DNA from: Okapia johnstoni
Taxonomy: Eukaryota; Chordata; Mammalia; Artiodactyla; Giraffidae
Assembly (NCBI GenBank): GCA_024291935.2
Contig: CM044309.1
Coordinates: 33,256,001-33,320,000 of the forward strand
Direction of reading: 5' to 3'
Length of the DNA: 64,000 bases
Made by a program: the position numbers and the translations under genes
In this document: positions 47,751 through 59,619 of the stretch, one piece after another
How the letters are laid out: each line of letters begins with the position of its first letter
Position numbering within the stretch: position 1 is the stretch's first letter
Notes under the pieces: model-generated
Database searches by the model: none
Seen by the model: the letters and a program-made list of their open reading frames with translations, nothing else
What the model was told of the DNA's origin: nothing

Positions 47751-48120
47751 TCTGTTAAGCATAATCAGCATGAAATATTTAAGAATCTATTTATTGGAGT
47801 TTTCTCAGTTGTAGAAGAGAAAACAATGATGTTTTAAATTCTCATTTTTTTTTAGAAGCCTCATGCTTTCAAGTCTTCAAAATGTTTGCCCATCTGAAAG
47901 GCTTCTCTTGAGCTCATGATGCTTCTTGCTTGCATTATGACAGGCAGCACATCAATTGTACCTTACTTTGTAAAGTCAGTTATTTTATTTCCATGTTAGA
48001 TTTCCCCCATTTAAATTAAAAAATCTTCAAGATGAACAGGGACAGCAATGTCTGTGGTCTGTCCTCTGGCCATCTGCACATAGTCACGTAAAGCTGATAT
48101 TTTGGGTGAGTGAGAATTTT

Positions 48121-48137
48121 TGTGTTTTGTTTCACAG
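48121..48137 (+). other. Splice acceptor and pyrimidine tract of the ZNF704 exon
   Basis: A T-rich tract (TGTGTTTTGTTTCACAG) ends in CAG directly before the exon. A weak branch-point candidate (CTGAT) lies at 48094-48098, about 40 bases upstream. Placing the junction here leaves the coding frame in phase 0. Confidence 0.8.
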
Positions 48138-48379
48138 GTGGGGAGCATTAAGCGGGAAATGACCTTCACATTTCAAACAGAGGACTTAAAACGTGACTCT
48201 AGTAAAAAAATGTCCCATCAACACTTGTTTCCCTTGGCCATGGAGGAAGATGTGAAAACAGCAGACACCAAAAAAGCCAACCGAGCACTTGACCATGAAA
48301 AAGAAAACACTCGCTCCATCTGTCTCCTTGAGCAAAAGCGAAAAGTTGTTTCTTCCAATATTGATGTTCCTCCAGCAAG
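48138..48379 (+). CDS. ZNF704: Internal coding exon of ZNF704 (zinc finger protein 704)
   Basis: This 242-bp exon starts in phase 0 (first codon GTG) and ends after two bases (AG) of a split codon. It encodes 80 residues with no stop. The upstream frame is open only briefly, and the downstream frame stops in the first intron codon (TAA inside gtaagg), as expected for a spliced exon. The peptide is charged (KREMTF near the start, [12 protein letters not shown] in the middle) and ends with [18 protein letters not shown]. That ending resembles the segment before the MAAMVLTSLS block in ZNF395, and I recall the whole peptide as ZNF704. ZNF704 belongs to a family of nuclear DNA-binding proteins with one C2H2-like finger and a conserved C-terminal motif (family knowledge). 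Neither region is encoded here; this exon lies N-terminal to the finger. Neighbours are only intron and repeats. A paralogue in the family is the alternative. The gene name comes from memory, not a search. Confidence 0.8.
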
Positions 48380-48385
48380 GTAAGG
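48380..48385 (+). other. Splice donor of the ZNF704 exon
   Basis: The exon ends in CAAG and the intron begins GTAAGG, a near-consensus U1 site. Reading through would hit an in-frame TAA at 48381-48383. The last exon codon is therefore split after its second base and completed by the next exon, outside the window. Confidence 0.82.
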
Positions 48386-48794
48386 GACCATTGGACCTTG
48401 TATGTTTCTGCCCCAGGAAGTCAGTGGAGAGCAGGTACTGTCTCTGCTGTATTTCTCTAAAGTACACAGACATAGAAGGTTTTTCTGCTGAGAACATCTT
48501 CCTGTTGCTTGTGTGAAATGGGGCAGGTGGTTCTGCTCTTCAGAGCTGACTTTGAGGCTGTAGCAGTCGAACTACTGTAGCTCTAGAAAAGAATGTTTAT
48601 TAGATTTTGGCAAATAAACAACAAACAGCAAGAGAAGAAATATAAAAAAAAAATTAAAAGAAATACAAAGTGTAGAACTGAGCATAGCCACTTACAAGCA
48701 AGGATATTCAGGTCTTTTGGTCAGGAGTTGGAGAGCTGTGGCTGCAGATTAGATTTGGCCCCTGGCCTGTTTTTGTTTGGCCTGTCAGATAAGA

Positions 48795-48931
48795 GGGCTG
48801 CCCTGGTGGCTCAGCTGGTAAAGAATCCACCTGCAATGCAGGAGACCTGGGTTTGATCCGTGGGTTGGGAAGATCCCCTGGAGAAGGGAACGGCAACCTA
48901 CTCCAGTATTCTGGCCTGGAGAATTCCATGC
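48795..48931 (+). repeat. Bov-tA SINE lacking its 3' tail
   Basis: Head intact (GGCTGCCCTGGTGGCTCAGC), but the element stops at GAGAATTCCATG, losing the last 70-80 bases. A 9-bp TSD, CAGATAAGA, still flanks it at 48786-48794 and 48932-48940. Confidence 0.93.
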
Positions 48932-48940
48932 CAGATAAGA

Positions 48941-50159
48941 ACAGTTTTACATTTTTAAAGGGTTAAAAAATGAAGAATATGGAGTATAGATTGTAGGTGG
49001 CCTGCGGAGCCTAAAATATTTATATGTGACTCATTACAGGAAAAGTTTGGTGATCCCTGGTTTGTATTATGGTAATCCTTTTAAGACAGATCTAGCTTGG
49101 AACTGGGCCAAGAGGGCTTATCTGCAATATCAAAAAGCTTTTATCACATTGTAACTCTACTTAAACCACACCCAACAGCACTGAATCAGGATAATATTAT
49201 GGCAGAGGGACAGTGGAACAGTAGTAGAATATACATGCTAGAACTTAACTTATTTTCTGGCCTCTCATGTATCTCAGCTAGAAAGTAAGTTCCATGTCGT
49301 CTGTAATTTTAGTCCATCTTGTTTATGCTGCATTTCTAGCACTAGGACCATGTTTAATTGTATATTAAGGGCTCTGTAAATATTTGTTGAGTGGAGAAAA
49401 AGAAAGGAAATGCTGTAGCATGAAAGCTTGCTAATTTTTAATATGTGAAATATATTTTGTTACCAAAAACCATCTATAATGAAATTTCATAAGCAGTTGT
49501 TGGAGAAGGTCTGCGTTTGTGCAAGTGGTTTGTGACAGCTAACTGGGAAAATAGTATCTTTGGAAAAGGAATAAATATTCCTTTTCTACCTATTCACTGC
49601 CTGTAATTAGAATTTCATTTCTTTTTATATGAAATCAAAAGTCTCTTCTCTTAAAAAACTACATATTTTTCTATTCTGCTACCAATTTGTCAAACTTTGT
49701 AAAATTATAGGCCTCTTTCTTTCCCTTAACTTTTAGTTGAAATTTTTCATATGTTCATTACCTCTGCTTAACTACTTGGAATTATTTGCTTGTCTAATTT
49801 TTTCATATAAAGTACATGTTAAATTCTTTAGGATTAATTCCTTTAACTGGGAGTTCACTATGAAATGTCTTATCATGACCTGAACCTGATAAGCCCTTCA
49901 ATCCGTATCTGTTATTTGGTTGACTCACAGGTAAAATGAATGACATGTAATTTGAATGTGAAGAGCTGTGGTTTTATTTTTTTCCTAAGATTGTAGGACA
50001 AGAATTAGACTTCCCATTGTCACATAGTTTGGTGCCAACTTGCAATTCTATAGAACTTACTCTATGGAAAATTTTCATTAGACCATTTTATATATTAAGA
50101 GACCTGAAATTCATAATTTATGCTAAAAATCTGTTAAGGATTCATTCATTTCCACCCAT
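48941..50159. other. Intronic sequence, no gene seen
   Basis: AT-rich intron downstream of the exon. No repeat or ORF could be supported, though the last part may be further decayed L1. Confidence 0.45.
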
Positions 50160-50990
50160 TGACCTATCATTTTATTTTCTTGGATATTGTTGTGTGGTTC
50201 TGATATCAATTTAATGACAGCCTCATAAAATGGTTTAGGAAGTGTTCCGCCCTCTTTGTTTTCTGAATTTGTTTTAGGACTGGTATTTTTTCCTTAAAAG
50301 GTAGGTCTACTGGTAAAGCCAACTGGACCTGGAGTTTTCTTTATGGAAGTGTTTTTTTAATTACAGATTCAATTTGTAAGATTGACATATAGTTTACCCT
50401 TGAACAACACAGGTTTGAACTGTACAAGTTCACTTAAATGCAGATCTTTTTCAATAGTAAATACTATAGTACTACATGGTCCTCGGTTGAATCTGAAGAT
50501 GTGGAGGGATCGTGGATACAGAAGGCCGACTAGAAATTATATGCAGATTAACCCTCACGTTGTTCCAGGGTCAACTGTGGTGCTTTTCAGGCTTCACATT
50601 TCTTTTTGAGTCAATTTTGGTAATTTGTGTCTTTCAAAGAATTTATCCATGACATATAAATTGTTAAATTTGTTAGCATGTGGCTGTTCATAATATTGCC
50701 TTTTAAAAAAATGTTAAGAATCTACAGTAATGCTCCCTCTCTCATTTCTGATATTGGTCAGCGTGTTATCTCTTTTTCAACCAGTCTAACTAGCAGTTTA
50801 TCACTTCTATGGCTATTCTCAAAGAGCCAGCTTTTGCATATATTGACTTTGTTGTTTGTCCATTCTCTATTTCACTGATTTATTTTTTATTATTTCTTTC
50901 TTTCTGCTTATTTTGAGTTTAAATTCCTTCTCTTTTTCTAGTTTCTTAGGGTAGATATTTCCTGCTGTCATAGAATTGAGGAGAGAGATA
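50160..50990 (-). mobile_element. Old L1 ORF2 fragment, split by Tigger element
   Basis: Antisense ORF2 wording: TGGTAAAGCCAACTGGACC (50310s) and CTCAAAGAGCCAGCTTTTGC (50820s). Confidence 0.75.
50391..50582 (+). mobile_element. Tigger-type nonautonomous DNA transposon
   Basis: Ends TTTACCCTTGAACAACACAG and CACGTTGTTCCAGGGTCAAC are inverted repeats. The internal GTACTACATGGTCCTCGG block matches a second copy at 59392-59619. It is too short to encode a transposase. Confidence 0.75.
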
Positions 50991-51059
50991 TTCCAAACAA
51001 TACAAATATAAATATATAATTATAAGTTATATAATTTATAATGTCCAGGACATTCAATC

Positions 51060-51240
51060 TATTAAATGTACAGGACATGATGAGGTCCATAAGTAAGAAG
51101 ACTTATACTGAAGCATAAGGAAAGCTCTCTTTAAGGAGATATATTTAGGAGATATATTTAAGTTGATAAGAAGAATTTTATGGAGAAGAATGGTTAATGT
51201 TCCCTTTGTATTTAGGTGTGATCACATTAGATCACGTTAT
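51060..51240. other. Intronic sequence with a short tandem echo
   Basis: AGGAGATATATTTA occurs twice in a row near 51136-51165. Otherwise nothing is recognised; it may be part of an L2. Confidence 0.4.
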
Positions 51241-51252
51241 ATAGATTGGGTT

Positions 51253-51462
51253 CCCAGGTGATGCCAGCAGTAAAGAACCCGCCTGCCAATGCAGGAGACA
51301 TAAGAGGCACGGGTTCAATCCCTGGATTGGGAAATCCCCTGGAGGAGGACATGGCAACCCACTCTAGTATCCTTGCCTGGAGAATCCCATGGACAGAGGA
51401 GCCTGGTGGACTACAGTCCGTGGGGTCACAGAGTTGGACACAACTGAAGTGACTTAGCACGC
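51253..51462 (+). repeat. Bov-tA SINE
   Basis: Complete SINE. A perfect 12-bp TSD, ATAGATTGGGTT, lies at 51241-51252 and 51463-51474. Confidence 0.96.
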
Positions 51463-51474
51463 ATAGATTGGGTT

Positions 51475-51760
51475 GGAGAGGGACAAGAATGGATGCAGCA
51501 AGACTAGCCAGGAAGCTGCTGCTTTAGTACAGAAGAGATGTCATGGGAGTTGACTAGAGTAATGACAGCTGACATGAAGTGAAAAGACGCATGTATTTTT
51601 GAAGTAGATGTGAGGTTTCTTGGTTGTAAGCAACAGCAAAGAGCTGGCTGATTGAACAAAGGATGGAATTTCCTGAAAGAGTTATGAAGTTTCTAGGAAG
51701 GCTGAATAATCAACTTAAAAAGTGGATAGGAGGGTGGGCAGCTAGAAACATAGTTGTGTT
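51475..51760 (-). repeat. Possible L2 LINE fragment
   Basis: Antisense L2-like wording (GATGCAGCAAGACTAGCCAG; GCAACAGCAAAGAGCTGGC). Weak. Confidence 0.4.
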
Positions 51761-52927
51761 CATTCATTCTATAGAACTGGGGTCTACAACTGAGCTTCTT
51801 GGCTTTTGAAGCAAGAGATGTGCGTGCTTGGAAATTCTCCAGGCACTAGGAGTAAATTCAGCCACTGGAACATAAATTTAACAAATGACAGACCTAAGGC
51901 GGCTAGGTTTCTGACCCCATGTAAATTTTTGTTTCTTACTCTCATCATTAGTGTTTATCAGAGAACATTAACTTATTGCCAGTTACAACTGTGATGCCTT
52001 AAAATACATTGATTTCTAATGTCACTTGCTGTTGAGCTTCTTAAAAAAAGACTAAACCATTAGGCAAACATTATTAGATAACCTGGACCCATTAGAGCAT
52101 GGCATTTGTTATTCTCTTTTTGCCAGACATTGTTTTTTTGGAAGTACTGATGCTTAAATTGGTTGGATTTCACCCAAATAACAATTACAATGTGATTATG
52201 CAAAGTAGTAACTGTCTTCTAATTATAACTCTAAAGCTAAAGAAATCTATTAGCAAACTAGTTATAACGAGGGAAAAAAAGAAAATTTTGGCCCCAAATA
52301 TTCCTAGACCTAACAGCAGTTTATTAGAATACTCCAGATTGTTAGTTTGCTGTTGGAAAAAAAATTGAGCCATACGGCCCTGTTTGTTTTGCAGGGTTTT
52401 AAAATATAGTGATGTCAGATATATCGCTTTCTGGGTAAAATGAAGTCATCTTCTCTTTATAGAATGCCTCTCTGGGAATTGTAGCGTTCAAAAAGAACTT
52501 CAGAAGCTTGTCAACCTTTGAGTTCAAAGTTGGAAAAGGACCTGAGCTACAGGCAGTATCTTATGTGTCCATGGAAAACTGTGAACTAATTTGGACTGTC
52601 ATGCTCAGTGGTGTTCCCCACATTTTCTTCTTTGTCTTTCATGTCCTGTTGTGTGACTGATAGAAAAGTCTCTTATGTCTAACCTGTAACAAAGTGAGCG
52701 ATAAGGCAAGATTGCTATCATTATTTCTGAATCACCAGACGCATAACAGTTTCTGGAGCAAATGTTTAATGTTTAAATGTATTAAAAGCACTTCCGGTCA
52801 CAAACTCTGTAACCATATGAAACTACTGAAAAGAAGGAAACTGTTAAAGGTCTTGAAGAATCTCATTGAACATATTCTTTTTAACAAAATATCTTGGGAG
52901 GGCAATATAAATGTACCTGCCCATGTT
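51761..52927. other. Intronic sequence, no gene seen
   Basis: No assigned repeat. An 89-codon + strand ORF at 52099 and an opposite one have no domain. Confidence 0.5.
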
Positions 52928-52938
52928 GGAGAAAGACT

Positions 52939-53214
52939 GCTGCTGCTGCTGCTAAGTCACTTCAGTCGTGTCCGACTCTGTGCGACCCCATAGACGGCAG
53001 CCCTCCAGGCTCCCCCGTCCCTGGGATTCTCCAGGCAAGAACACTGGAGTGGGTTGCCATTTCCTTCTCCAATGCATGAGAGTGAAAAGTGAAAGTGAAG
53101 ACGCTCGGTCGTGTCCGACTCTTAGCAACCCCATGGACTGCAGCCTACCAGGCTCCTCCGTCCATGGGATTCTCCCGGCTAGAGAACTGGAGTGGGTTGC
53201 CATTGCCTTCTCCA
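52939..53214 (-). repeat. BOV-A2 dimeric SINE with (GCT)n
   Basis: Antisense dimer. The (GCT)n run comes first, then the variant monomer (GGCTCCCCCGTCCCTGGGAT), the linker AGTGAAAAGTGAAAGTGAAG and the second monomer. A perfect 11-bp TSD, GGAGAAAGACT, lies at 52928-52938 and 53215-53225. Its good match to the family pattern suggests a recent insertion. Confidence 0.97.
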
Positions 53215-53225
53215 GGAGAAAGACT

Positions 53226-54051
53226 AATGCTATATAATTGTTAAGAACCAAAGCAATCTCTACAAAGTATCTTTTAAGACCATCTTTTCCAGGACACCTT
53301 TATCCACTTGCATCCCTTCCTATCCTTTCAGTAATTCAGGTCAGCAAATAACTGTTGTTCCTGCTTTCTTGCTGCAGTGTGTCTGTTTCTTACACAGCAG
53401 CCAAAAATGACCTTCCCAAAGCACAAGTACAATAATGTGGATAGAAGACAGAGATAGGAAGTTGCTAGGAACCCACATAGTTGACATCAGGACTTAATGA
53501 AACACGTTGTGCCATTAGGACACCATTAAGTCACATCTTGCTGGGGATTTAAAGTCAACAAATAAATCAAGATTAAGTAGAAACAGAGTTATTATTTACA
53601 ATGTCTTTGATCACCTGTGAGACCAGCACCCTCCATGAAAGACTTGAGATCAGAAACCAATTGAAGAAAAGACAATTATTCTCTCCCTTCCTACGCAAAA
53701 CTTCATTGAACTGAATGGTGGGACTTCTGTCTGTTGTGTTTTTTTTTAGGTTCTCTCTTCCTGCCAAATGCTTATAGTTGGATTTCTGTGAACTAAATGC
53801 ACATATGCTACACCTCTACTCTCATAATAGTCTATGAAATTATGAAAGTTGTTAATAAGGTGAGTCAGGAACCAGCAGTTCTCAAACAGTGGTTCTCTTT
53901 CCTGTGCTGACTCTGATAACATTGACTGGCAATATTTTCTTAGTGATAACTTAGGAAAGCTTGTGTTTTGTGATATAAGTTTGGCTCAGATTGTGTATGT
54001 GTAAGAGACAACTTTACATACTTTCTGTGTTAATTTTAAATATGGCATTTG
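53226..54051. other. Intronic sequence, nothing recognised
   Basis: No supported ORF or assigned repeat. Confidence 0.5.
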
Positions 54052-54255
54052 TTGTTGCTCAGTTGCTAAGTCATATCCGATACTTTGCAACCCCATGAAC
54101 TGCAGCATGCCAGGTTTCCCTATCCTCCACTATCTCCCAGAATTTGTTCAAACTCATGTCCATTGAGTCAGTGATGCCATTCAATCATCTCATCCTCTGT
54201 TGTCCCCCCTCTCCTCTTGCCCTGGTCTTTCCAAGCATCAGGGTCTTTTCACTCA
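54052..54255 (-). mobile_element. BovB LINE 3' tail
   Basis: Antisense tail (GTTGTTGCTCAGTTGCTAAG ... CATCAGGGTCTTTTC), truncated to about 200 bases. Confidence 0.93.
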
Positions 54256-54469
54256 TTTACAATCATTTTGTTTTATATCTCTTTATTGTAAGTACCACAT
54301 TAATGACAAGTTAGAATACACCACCTGTTTATAACTTCATTGTGAATTTTGAATTTTGCTTATTAATGTGGATTTTTAAAATAATAAGTAATTTAAGTCA
54401 CTTTGCTATTAATGAAGTATATGCTCTCTGCATCAGTTGGGCAGTACTGAGTAAAATACTGGAAGTGTA

Positions 54470-54885
54470 ACCCAGAGAGTATTTTGCTTACTGAAATAAG
54501 TCAGACAGAGAAAGACATCATTATATGATATCATTTATATGTGGAATCTAAAAAAATGATACAAATGAATCTATATACAAACAAGGAATGGATTCTCAGA
54601 CATAGAAAATAAATGTATGGTTATCAAAGGGGAGAGTGGAGAGGAAGGAAAAATTAGGGGCATGCGATTAACAGATAAAAACTACTATATATAAAAGAGA
54701 TATGCAACAAGGATTTACTGTATGGCTCAGGGAATTATACCCAAGATTTTAAGATTAATTATAAGATTATTGTATCTCTTAATAACCTATCATGCAAAAT
54801 AAAAATGGAATCACTGTGCTGAACACGTGAAACTAACACAGTATTGTAAATCAACTATACTTCAATTTTTAAAGAAGTGTGACAT
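54470..54885 (+). mobile_element. Ruminant L1 3' end
   Basis: Sense 3' UTR: TGAAATAAGTCAGACAGAGA, TATCATTTATATGTGGAATC, ending TATTGTAAATCAACTATAC. Same family as 25065-25510. Confidence 0.88.
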
Positions 54886-55345
54886 TTAAGCATTTGCAGA
54901 CATCACCTCCAGGGAGTTCTTAGATAATTAATAAATGCTATTCTGTGTAAATCATTTCTAGCAGCAAAATGGAGAAAACTTAACACCCAAAGCTTTTGGT
55001 GGACTGGTAGCTTTGTTGTACTAAGTGGACCACTGACTTTGTTGCACAGGTTGGGTATATGGGAATATTCCAGAATGCTTAAGAGTGCCATTATTCTTCT
55101 TTTTTGATGCCACTGGTTGCCTCTGAAGAATTGGTTTATGTTTAGATTTTACACATCTTTTTTTTTCCTCCCTACTTCTGTTCAAAATTTAAACAACGAT
55201 GGAGTAGAAACAATTGGATTCCCACTACCTCCCACTCCCTACTTCCTCCTGCCAATATAAATTCTGTATCCTGCTTTAATTACAGAAAGGTAAATAATAA
55301 TTAAACAAGATGTTGGTCATTTATTTAAAACAAATCGTGTCTGAG

Positions 55346-55884
55346 CAGCATTGTACAATAGAATTTTCATATGAGCTACATATGTAAAATTTGAGCATAT
55401 GTAAAATATGAGCTACATATTTAAAATTTCTAACAGTTACATTAAAAGCAGGATAAAGAAACAGATGAAAATAATTTCAATACTACATATTATTTAACTC
55501 AACAGATCCCAAATATCATTATTTCCCTTTAATCAATATAAAGTGTTACTTCCCTGGTGGCTCAGCAATAAAGAATCTGCCTGCCAGTGCAGGAGACACG
55601 AGTTCAATCCCTGAGTCAGGAAGATCCCCTGGAGAAACAAATAGCAACCCACTCTAGTATTCTTGCCTGGAAAATTCCATGAACAGAAGTACAGTCCATG
55701 GAGTTGCAAATAGTTGGACATGACTTAGCAGCTAAACAACACTGAGATATTTTATATTCTTCTTTGCATATTAAGTCTAAAAAATTCAATGTCTATTTTA
55801 CTCTTATAACACCTCTCTGTTTGGACTGGGCACATTTCAAAGGATCAATAGCTACAGAGGTTGTGATGACTATTGGACAGTGCA
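55346..55884 (+). mobile_element. hAT (Charlie/MER-type) DNA transposon
   Basis: Left end CAGCATTGTACAATAGA and right end CTATTGGACAGTGCA are inverted repeats. Flanks TGTCTGAG and TGTTCAGA fit a decayed 8-bp TSD. The internal AACACCTCTCTGTTTGGACT block fits a known nonautonomous hAT pattern. The Bov-tA at 55546 splits it. Confidence 0.65.
55546..55740 (+). repeat. Bov-tA SINE inside the hAT element
   Basis: It runs from TTACTTCCCTGGTGGCTCAG to GACTTAGCAGCTAAACAAC, missing part of the GAGGAGCCTGG block. Confidence 0.93.
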
Positions 55885-57663
55885 TGTTCAGAGTAAAACA
55901 TTGGTTATTATACCTTTCAGTCCAGCTTATCATTTATCCCTAAGACAGGGGTTTCTCTTTCTTCTTTCTCTGACACCCATGCAGAAATTGCCTCGCTCAC
56001 AGCGATGCAGTGGAACAGTAGCCTTAAACCGCAGTGTTTCTTACGGGTTAGTGAGGGGCAAAGGAGGAGGCCATGTAAGGAGAGAGACATTTCAGCGTCT
56101 GCGGATCAGGGAATATTTAGTTAGAAAAAAATCTGCAGCACAGATCCAAGATATGTCTCTTCCTTTCCAGTTGTGAATAACTAATGTTTTTGTACAATTA
56201 TAATTACTATGAGTATATTTAAATTCCGTTCAAATAAAAGAAAGGTTAAATTGATATAGCCACAGTTCTGGCTTTTAAAATATGAAAGCAACTTCATTTC
56301 CAGAGTTTGAAAATGGCTCTTTAGTTGTTACCAGATACTCTGACATTCCCTACAGTAGCAGCTGTTACCAGTTCTAACAGGCCAAGTCAAGACTTTAGGC
56401 TTGGACCTGGGTTGTCACACCTAATGCATTTCTTATGATTTTCTTAATATAGTAACAAAATAGTTAATGAATACACACTACTGGTAAAGTAGAAAGTACA
56501 ACAAATATATCATTTTTTAGAAAGACTCCAAAGAACAAATGGTTTACTTTGTTTCCAGCTTAAAGCTATTATTGATTCTTCTTTTAAATATTGACCTATG
56601 TTTTTTTCCCTCCTATATAGATTTCCGGGTGGAAGAGGGATAAGGGATTAGGCTGGAGAGTTAGGCTTCACTTGAAATACTTTCAGAATTTGATTTTTAT
56701 CTGTTAAGTTATTCAAGTGATGGATTGACATTTCAGAAAAGTCGTCTGATACCTGTGGAGGTGAGAACGTAGGGAGGACATCTGTGTAAGTTCTGACACT
56801 GAAGGCAGAAAGAATAAGAGGCAGATGTAGAGATCGGAAAGAGATCATTGTGAAACCTTTAACTAGGACAGAAGCATCACAGCAGAGGGCTATGTTCAAG
56901 AGTGTGAAGTGCAGACTCTACAGAACTTGGGGGAATAAAGCAGATGGGAAGCTTAAGTAAGTACTCGGGATGGTTCCAGAAACTGTGTTGTGCATATCTG
57001 GATGGATAAAGTGGTTGGTGATGCTGTTAAAAAAAAAAGTAATTCAGAAGTAATACAAGAGAAAATAGATTGGATGGAGGGAAGGGGTTTCGTTTTAAAC
57101 ATGTTAAATCCAAATTACCTTTAACAATAAAACTATAGTAACAAAGGCCTGCACTCTTTGAGCAAAAGTCATATGAATAATACATTTATTTATGAAGAAT
57201 AGTATATAGACCAACTGAAGCAGTCAAAGCATAATCATAATGTAAACACATTACTAGACGTGCTTGCTAGTTTATTTTATTTTAACATAACTATCATTTC
57301 TCCACATCTTGATATTCACATATTGGCTTTTCTTGAGGCAAGAGCTGCTCACAGAGTTTAATCTCTAAATGATGAAAAGATTTTGATGACTGTCCCCGCT
57401 CAGGGTTTGTTTTGACCAGATTTGACAAACATTTGCTTCTTTAATGGAGTGCATGCACTCCCCTTTCCTAAATCATCACTTTCAGTCACTTTCCTAAATC
57501 AGTTTCAGTCACTTGATAGATTTGCCTAATTTCTCTGCCCCTTTCTAAGAGTAACATATCATAAGGTTATCTGCTATTTTCTATATCCAATTTGTGATCA
57601 CGTACTAGAAAATAAATAAAATGTGGCTTTCATCTTCAGAATATGAGATTTCATCAAATCATA
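55885..57663. other. Intronic sequence, no gene seen
   Basis: A 98-codon ORF ends at 56176 (+) and an 83-codon ORF lies at 56648-56899 (-). Neither has a domain or splice context that I can identify. Confidence 0.45.
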
Positions 57664-57912
57664 TTGTTGTTCAGTTGCTAAGTCGTGTCCAGCCCTTTGT
57701 AAACCCATGGACTGCTGCATGCCAGGCCTCGCTATCCTTCACCATCTCCCGGAGTTTGCTCAAACTCATATCCTTTGAATAAGTGATGCCATCCAACCTT
57801 CTCATCCTCTGTTGCCCCCTTCTCCTCCTGCTCTCAGGCTTTCCCAGCATCAGGGTCTTATACAATGAGTCAGATTGTCACATCAGGTGGCCAAAGTCTT
57901 GGAGCTTCAAAC
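57664..57912 (-). mobile_element. BovB LINE 3' tail
   Basis: Antisense tail (TTGTTGTTCAGTTGCTAAG ... CATCAGGTGGCCAAAGTC). ATTGTTGTTC recurs at 57918-57927 and may be a TSD overlapping the tail. Confidence 0.93.
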
Positions 57913-57927
57913 TTGGCATTGTTGTTC

Positions 57928-59391
57928 CCTGGGATTTATTTCATCAGGATAACTCTAACCTTTGAGGTTACTTGAATGTGACCACTGTACCAAGTTATGC
58001 AAAAGCCACTGAATAAAACACAACTTTGAATCTTAAATAGTGGTAATTGTGAACTGTTTTTGGAAAAACCATGCTCTTTAACCACAAATTGGTAAATATA
58101 TTAACCATGTGGGTTTCAAAATATCACCTCAATTCTTTGCACATACAATGTAATTTCACAAATACTAAGCAGGTAGTGTTAATGATCACACAGAGCTATC
58201 ACTGGCAAAAGTGCCAGACAGCTGCACCACATTTATAAGGAGGGTTAGAGGCATGGGGAGCATGGCATTTAGCCTGTATTGTGCTTTGTAATCTTCACAG
58301 AAAGCTGAAAGCTATGTTTCCCCCCTGAAAAGGTTGGGGAAAGCTGTATTTAAGAATTGTGTTCCCCCACATGTTTATTTTTCAGAGCTAAAACAAGCTT
58401 TATTTGTCTGTTTTGATTCATCCCTAATGAGTAAACTATGCACTCATATTTTCCACATATCTACAGATAATGACACAGAGTGAAAATTAACATTTGCATT
58501 TACAGAAAAACTGCTGCAAACTTGAGAAGTAATGAATTTTTGTGATTTTCCACCAATATGTTGTCTCAGATTCATCTTCACATTCAATTAATAACTGTCC
58601 CTTTCTCTGTAGGCAATTTAAACAAAATAAAGTAAAAAACAAATCTTCTGTCACTTTCAGATCACTTTGGGAAAAAATATTATTTTAAGGAATAAGAAAG
58701 TTCTTGAAGAGCATGTTTCTATATTAGAGATAAAGTAGTTTTGAAAACAGAACTGGTGGTTAGGAGGGAGGAATTTGGGGTTCTGCTGCTTTTTGATCTT
58801 TAGGAAGTCCTTTGACCTTCTCCCATGTGTCCAGGGCCAGGCACTGTCCGTGCTCCTTCCCCTTGGAAGGTTTACTTTCTGGCTGTGTCTCAGCTTCTCT
58901 CGAGCTAGCTAGGGAGTTTCCCTTCTCTGAACACTGTCCAAATCTTGTGAAATAGGCTGTGCTTCCCATAGATATAATCAGACTGGATAATAAAAACCAA
59001 GAAGGTTTGGGTCTTTATTATCTCCTTCAAAGCTAGAAGACTCAGCAATCTCCTAAGTTTAAAAAGAAGTAAAAAACCATTTCAAAAATATGAATATATT
59101 TAACTCAAGATTTCAAAGTGTCAGTTTGCTAAACTAAATCGTCAATAGTTTTTTTGTAACTAAGTAATGAATATGCAAAAAGGTCATCATGCTCCTTGGT
59201 ATATCAGTCAGTGGTATGTTATATATATCTTTACACTTTTTATACTTCAACTATTTCTCTATAAAAACAAAAAGACCATTAAGCAGAGCTGATATATTTA
59301 TAAGCTAAGTAAGCACATTCTGTTGCTCACACTTTCTACCCTGAAAACATTGGTTCATTGCCTATTGGAGAACTTTTATTAAAATCAATTA
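57928..59391. other. Intronic sequence, no gene seen
   Basis: AT-rich, without a recognised repeat or supported ORF. Confidence 0.5.
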
Positions 59392-59619
59392 CAGGTGACC
59401 TTAAACAACATAGCATGGGTTTGAACTGCATGGGTACACTTATACACAGATTTCTTTTTCCCAATAAATATGTACTAAAGTACTACAATCGATGGTTGGT
59501 TGAATCCAGAAATGTGGAACCATACATATTGATGGGTGACGATAATGTTATACATGAATTTTCAACTGCACAGAGGTTGGTGCCCCAAACCTTGCATTGT
59601 TCAAGAGTCAACTGTTTGG
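59392..59619 (+). mobile_element. Tigger-type nonautonomous DNA transposon
   Basis: Ends CAGGTGACCTTAAACAACA and TTGTTCAAGAGTCAACTGT are inverted repeats. The body (TTGAACTGCATGGGTACACT; GTACTAAAGTACTACAATCG) pairs with 50391-50582. A 94-codon ORF across it is incidental. Confidence 0.8.

Larger units (their letters stand above)
1..48137 (+). other. ZNF704: Intron upstream of the ZNF704 exon (partial)
   Basis: No other coding segment is supported in this span. ORFs of 60-150 codons here fall in SINEs, BovB, LTRs or simple repeats, or have no recognisable product. It is inferred to be intron because the exon has a proper acceptor and no upstream exon is seen. It could still hold unrecognised small or noncoding exons. 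Confidence 0.65.
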
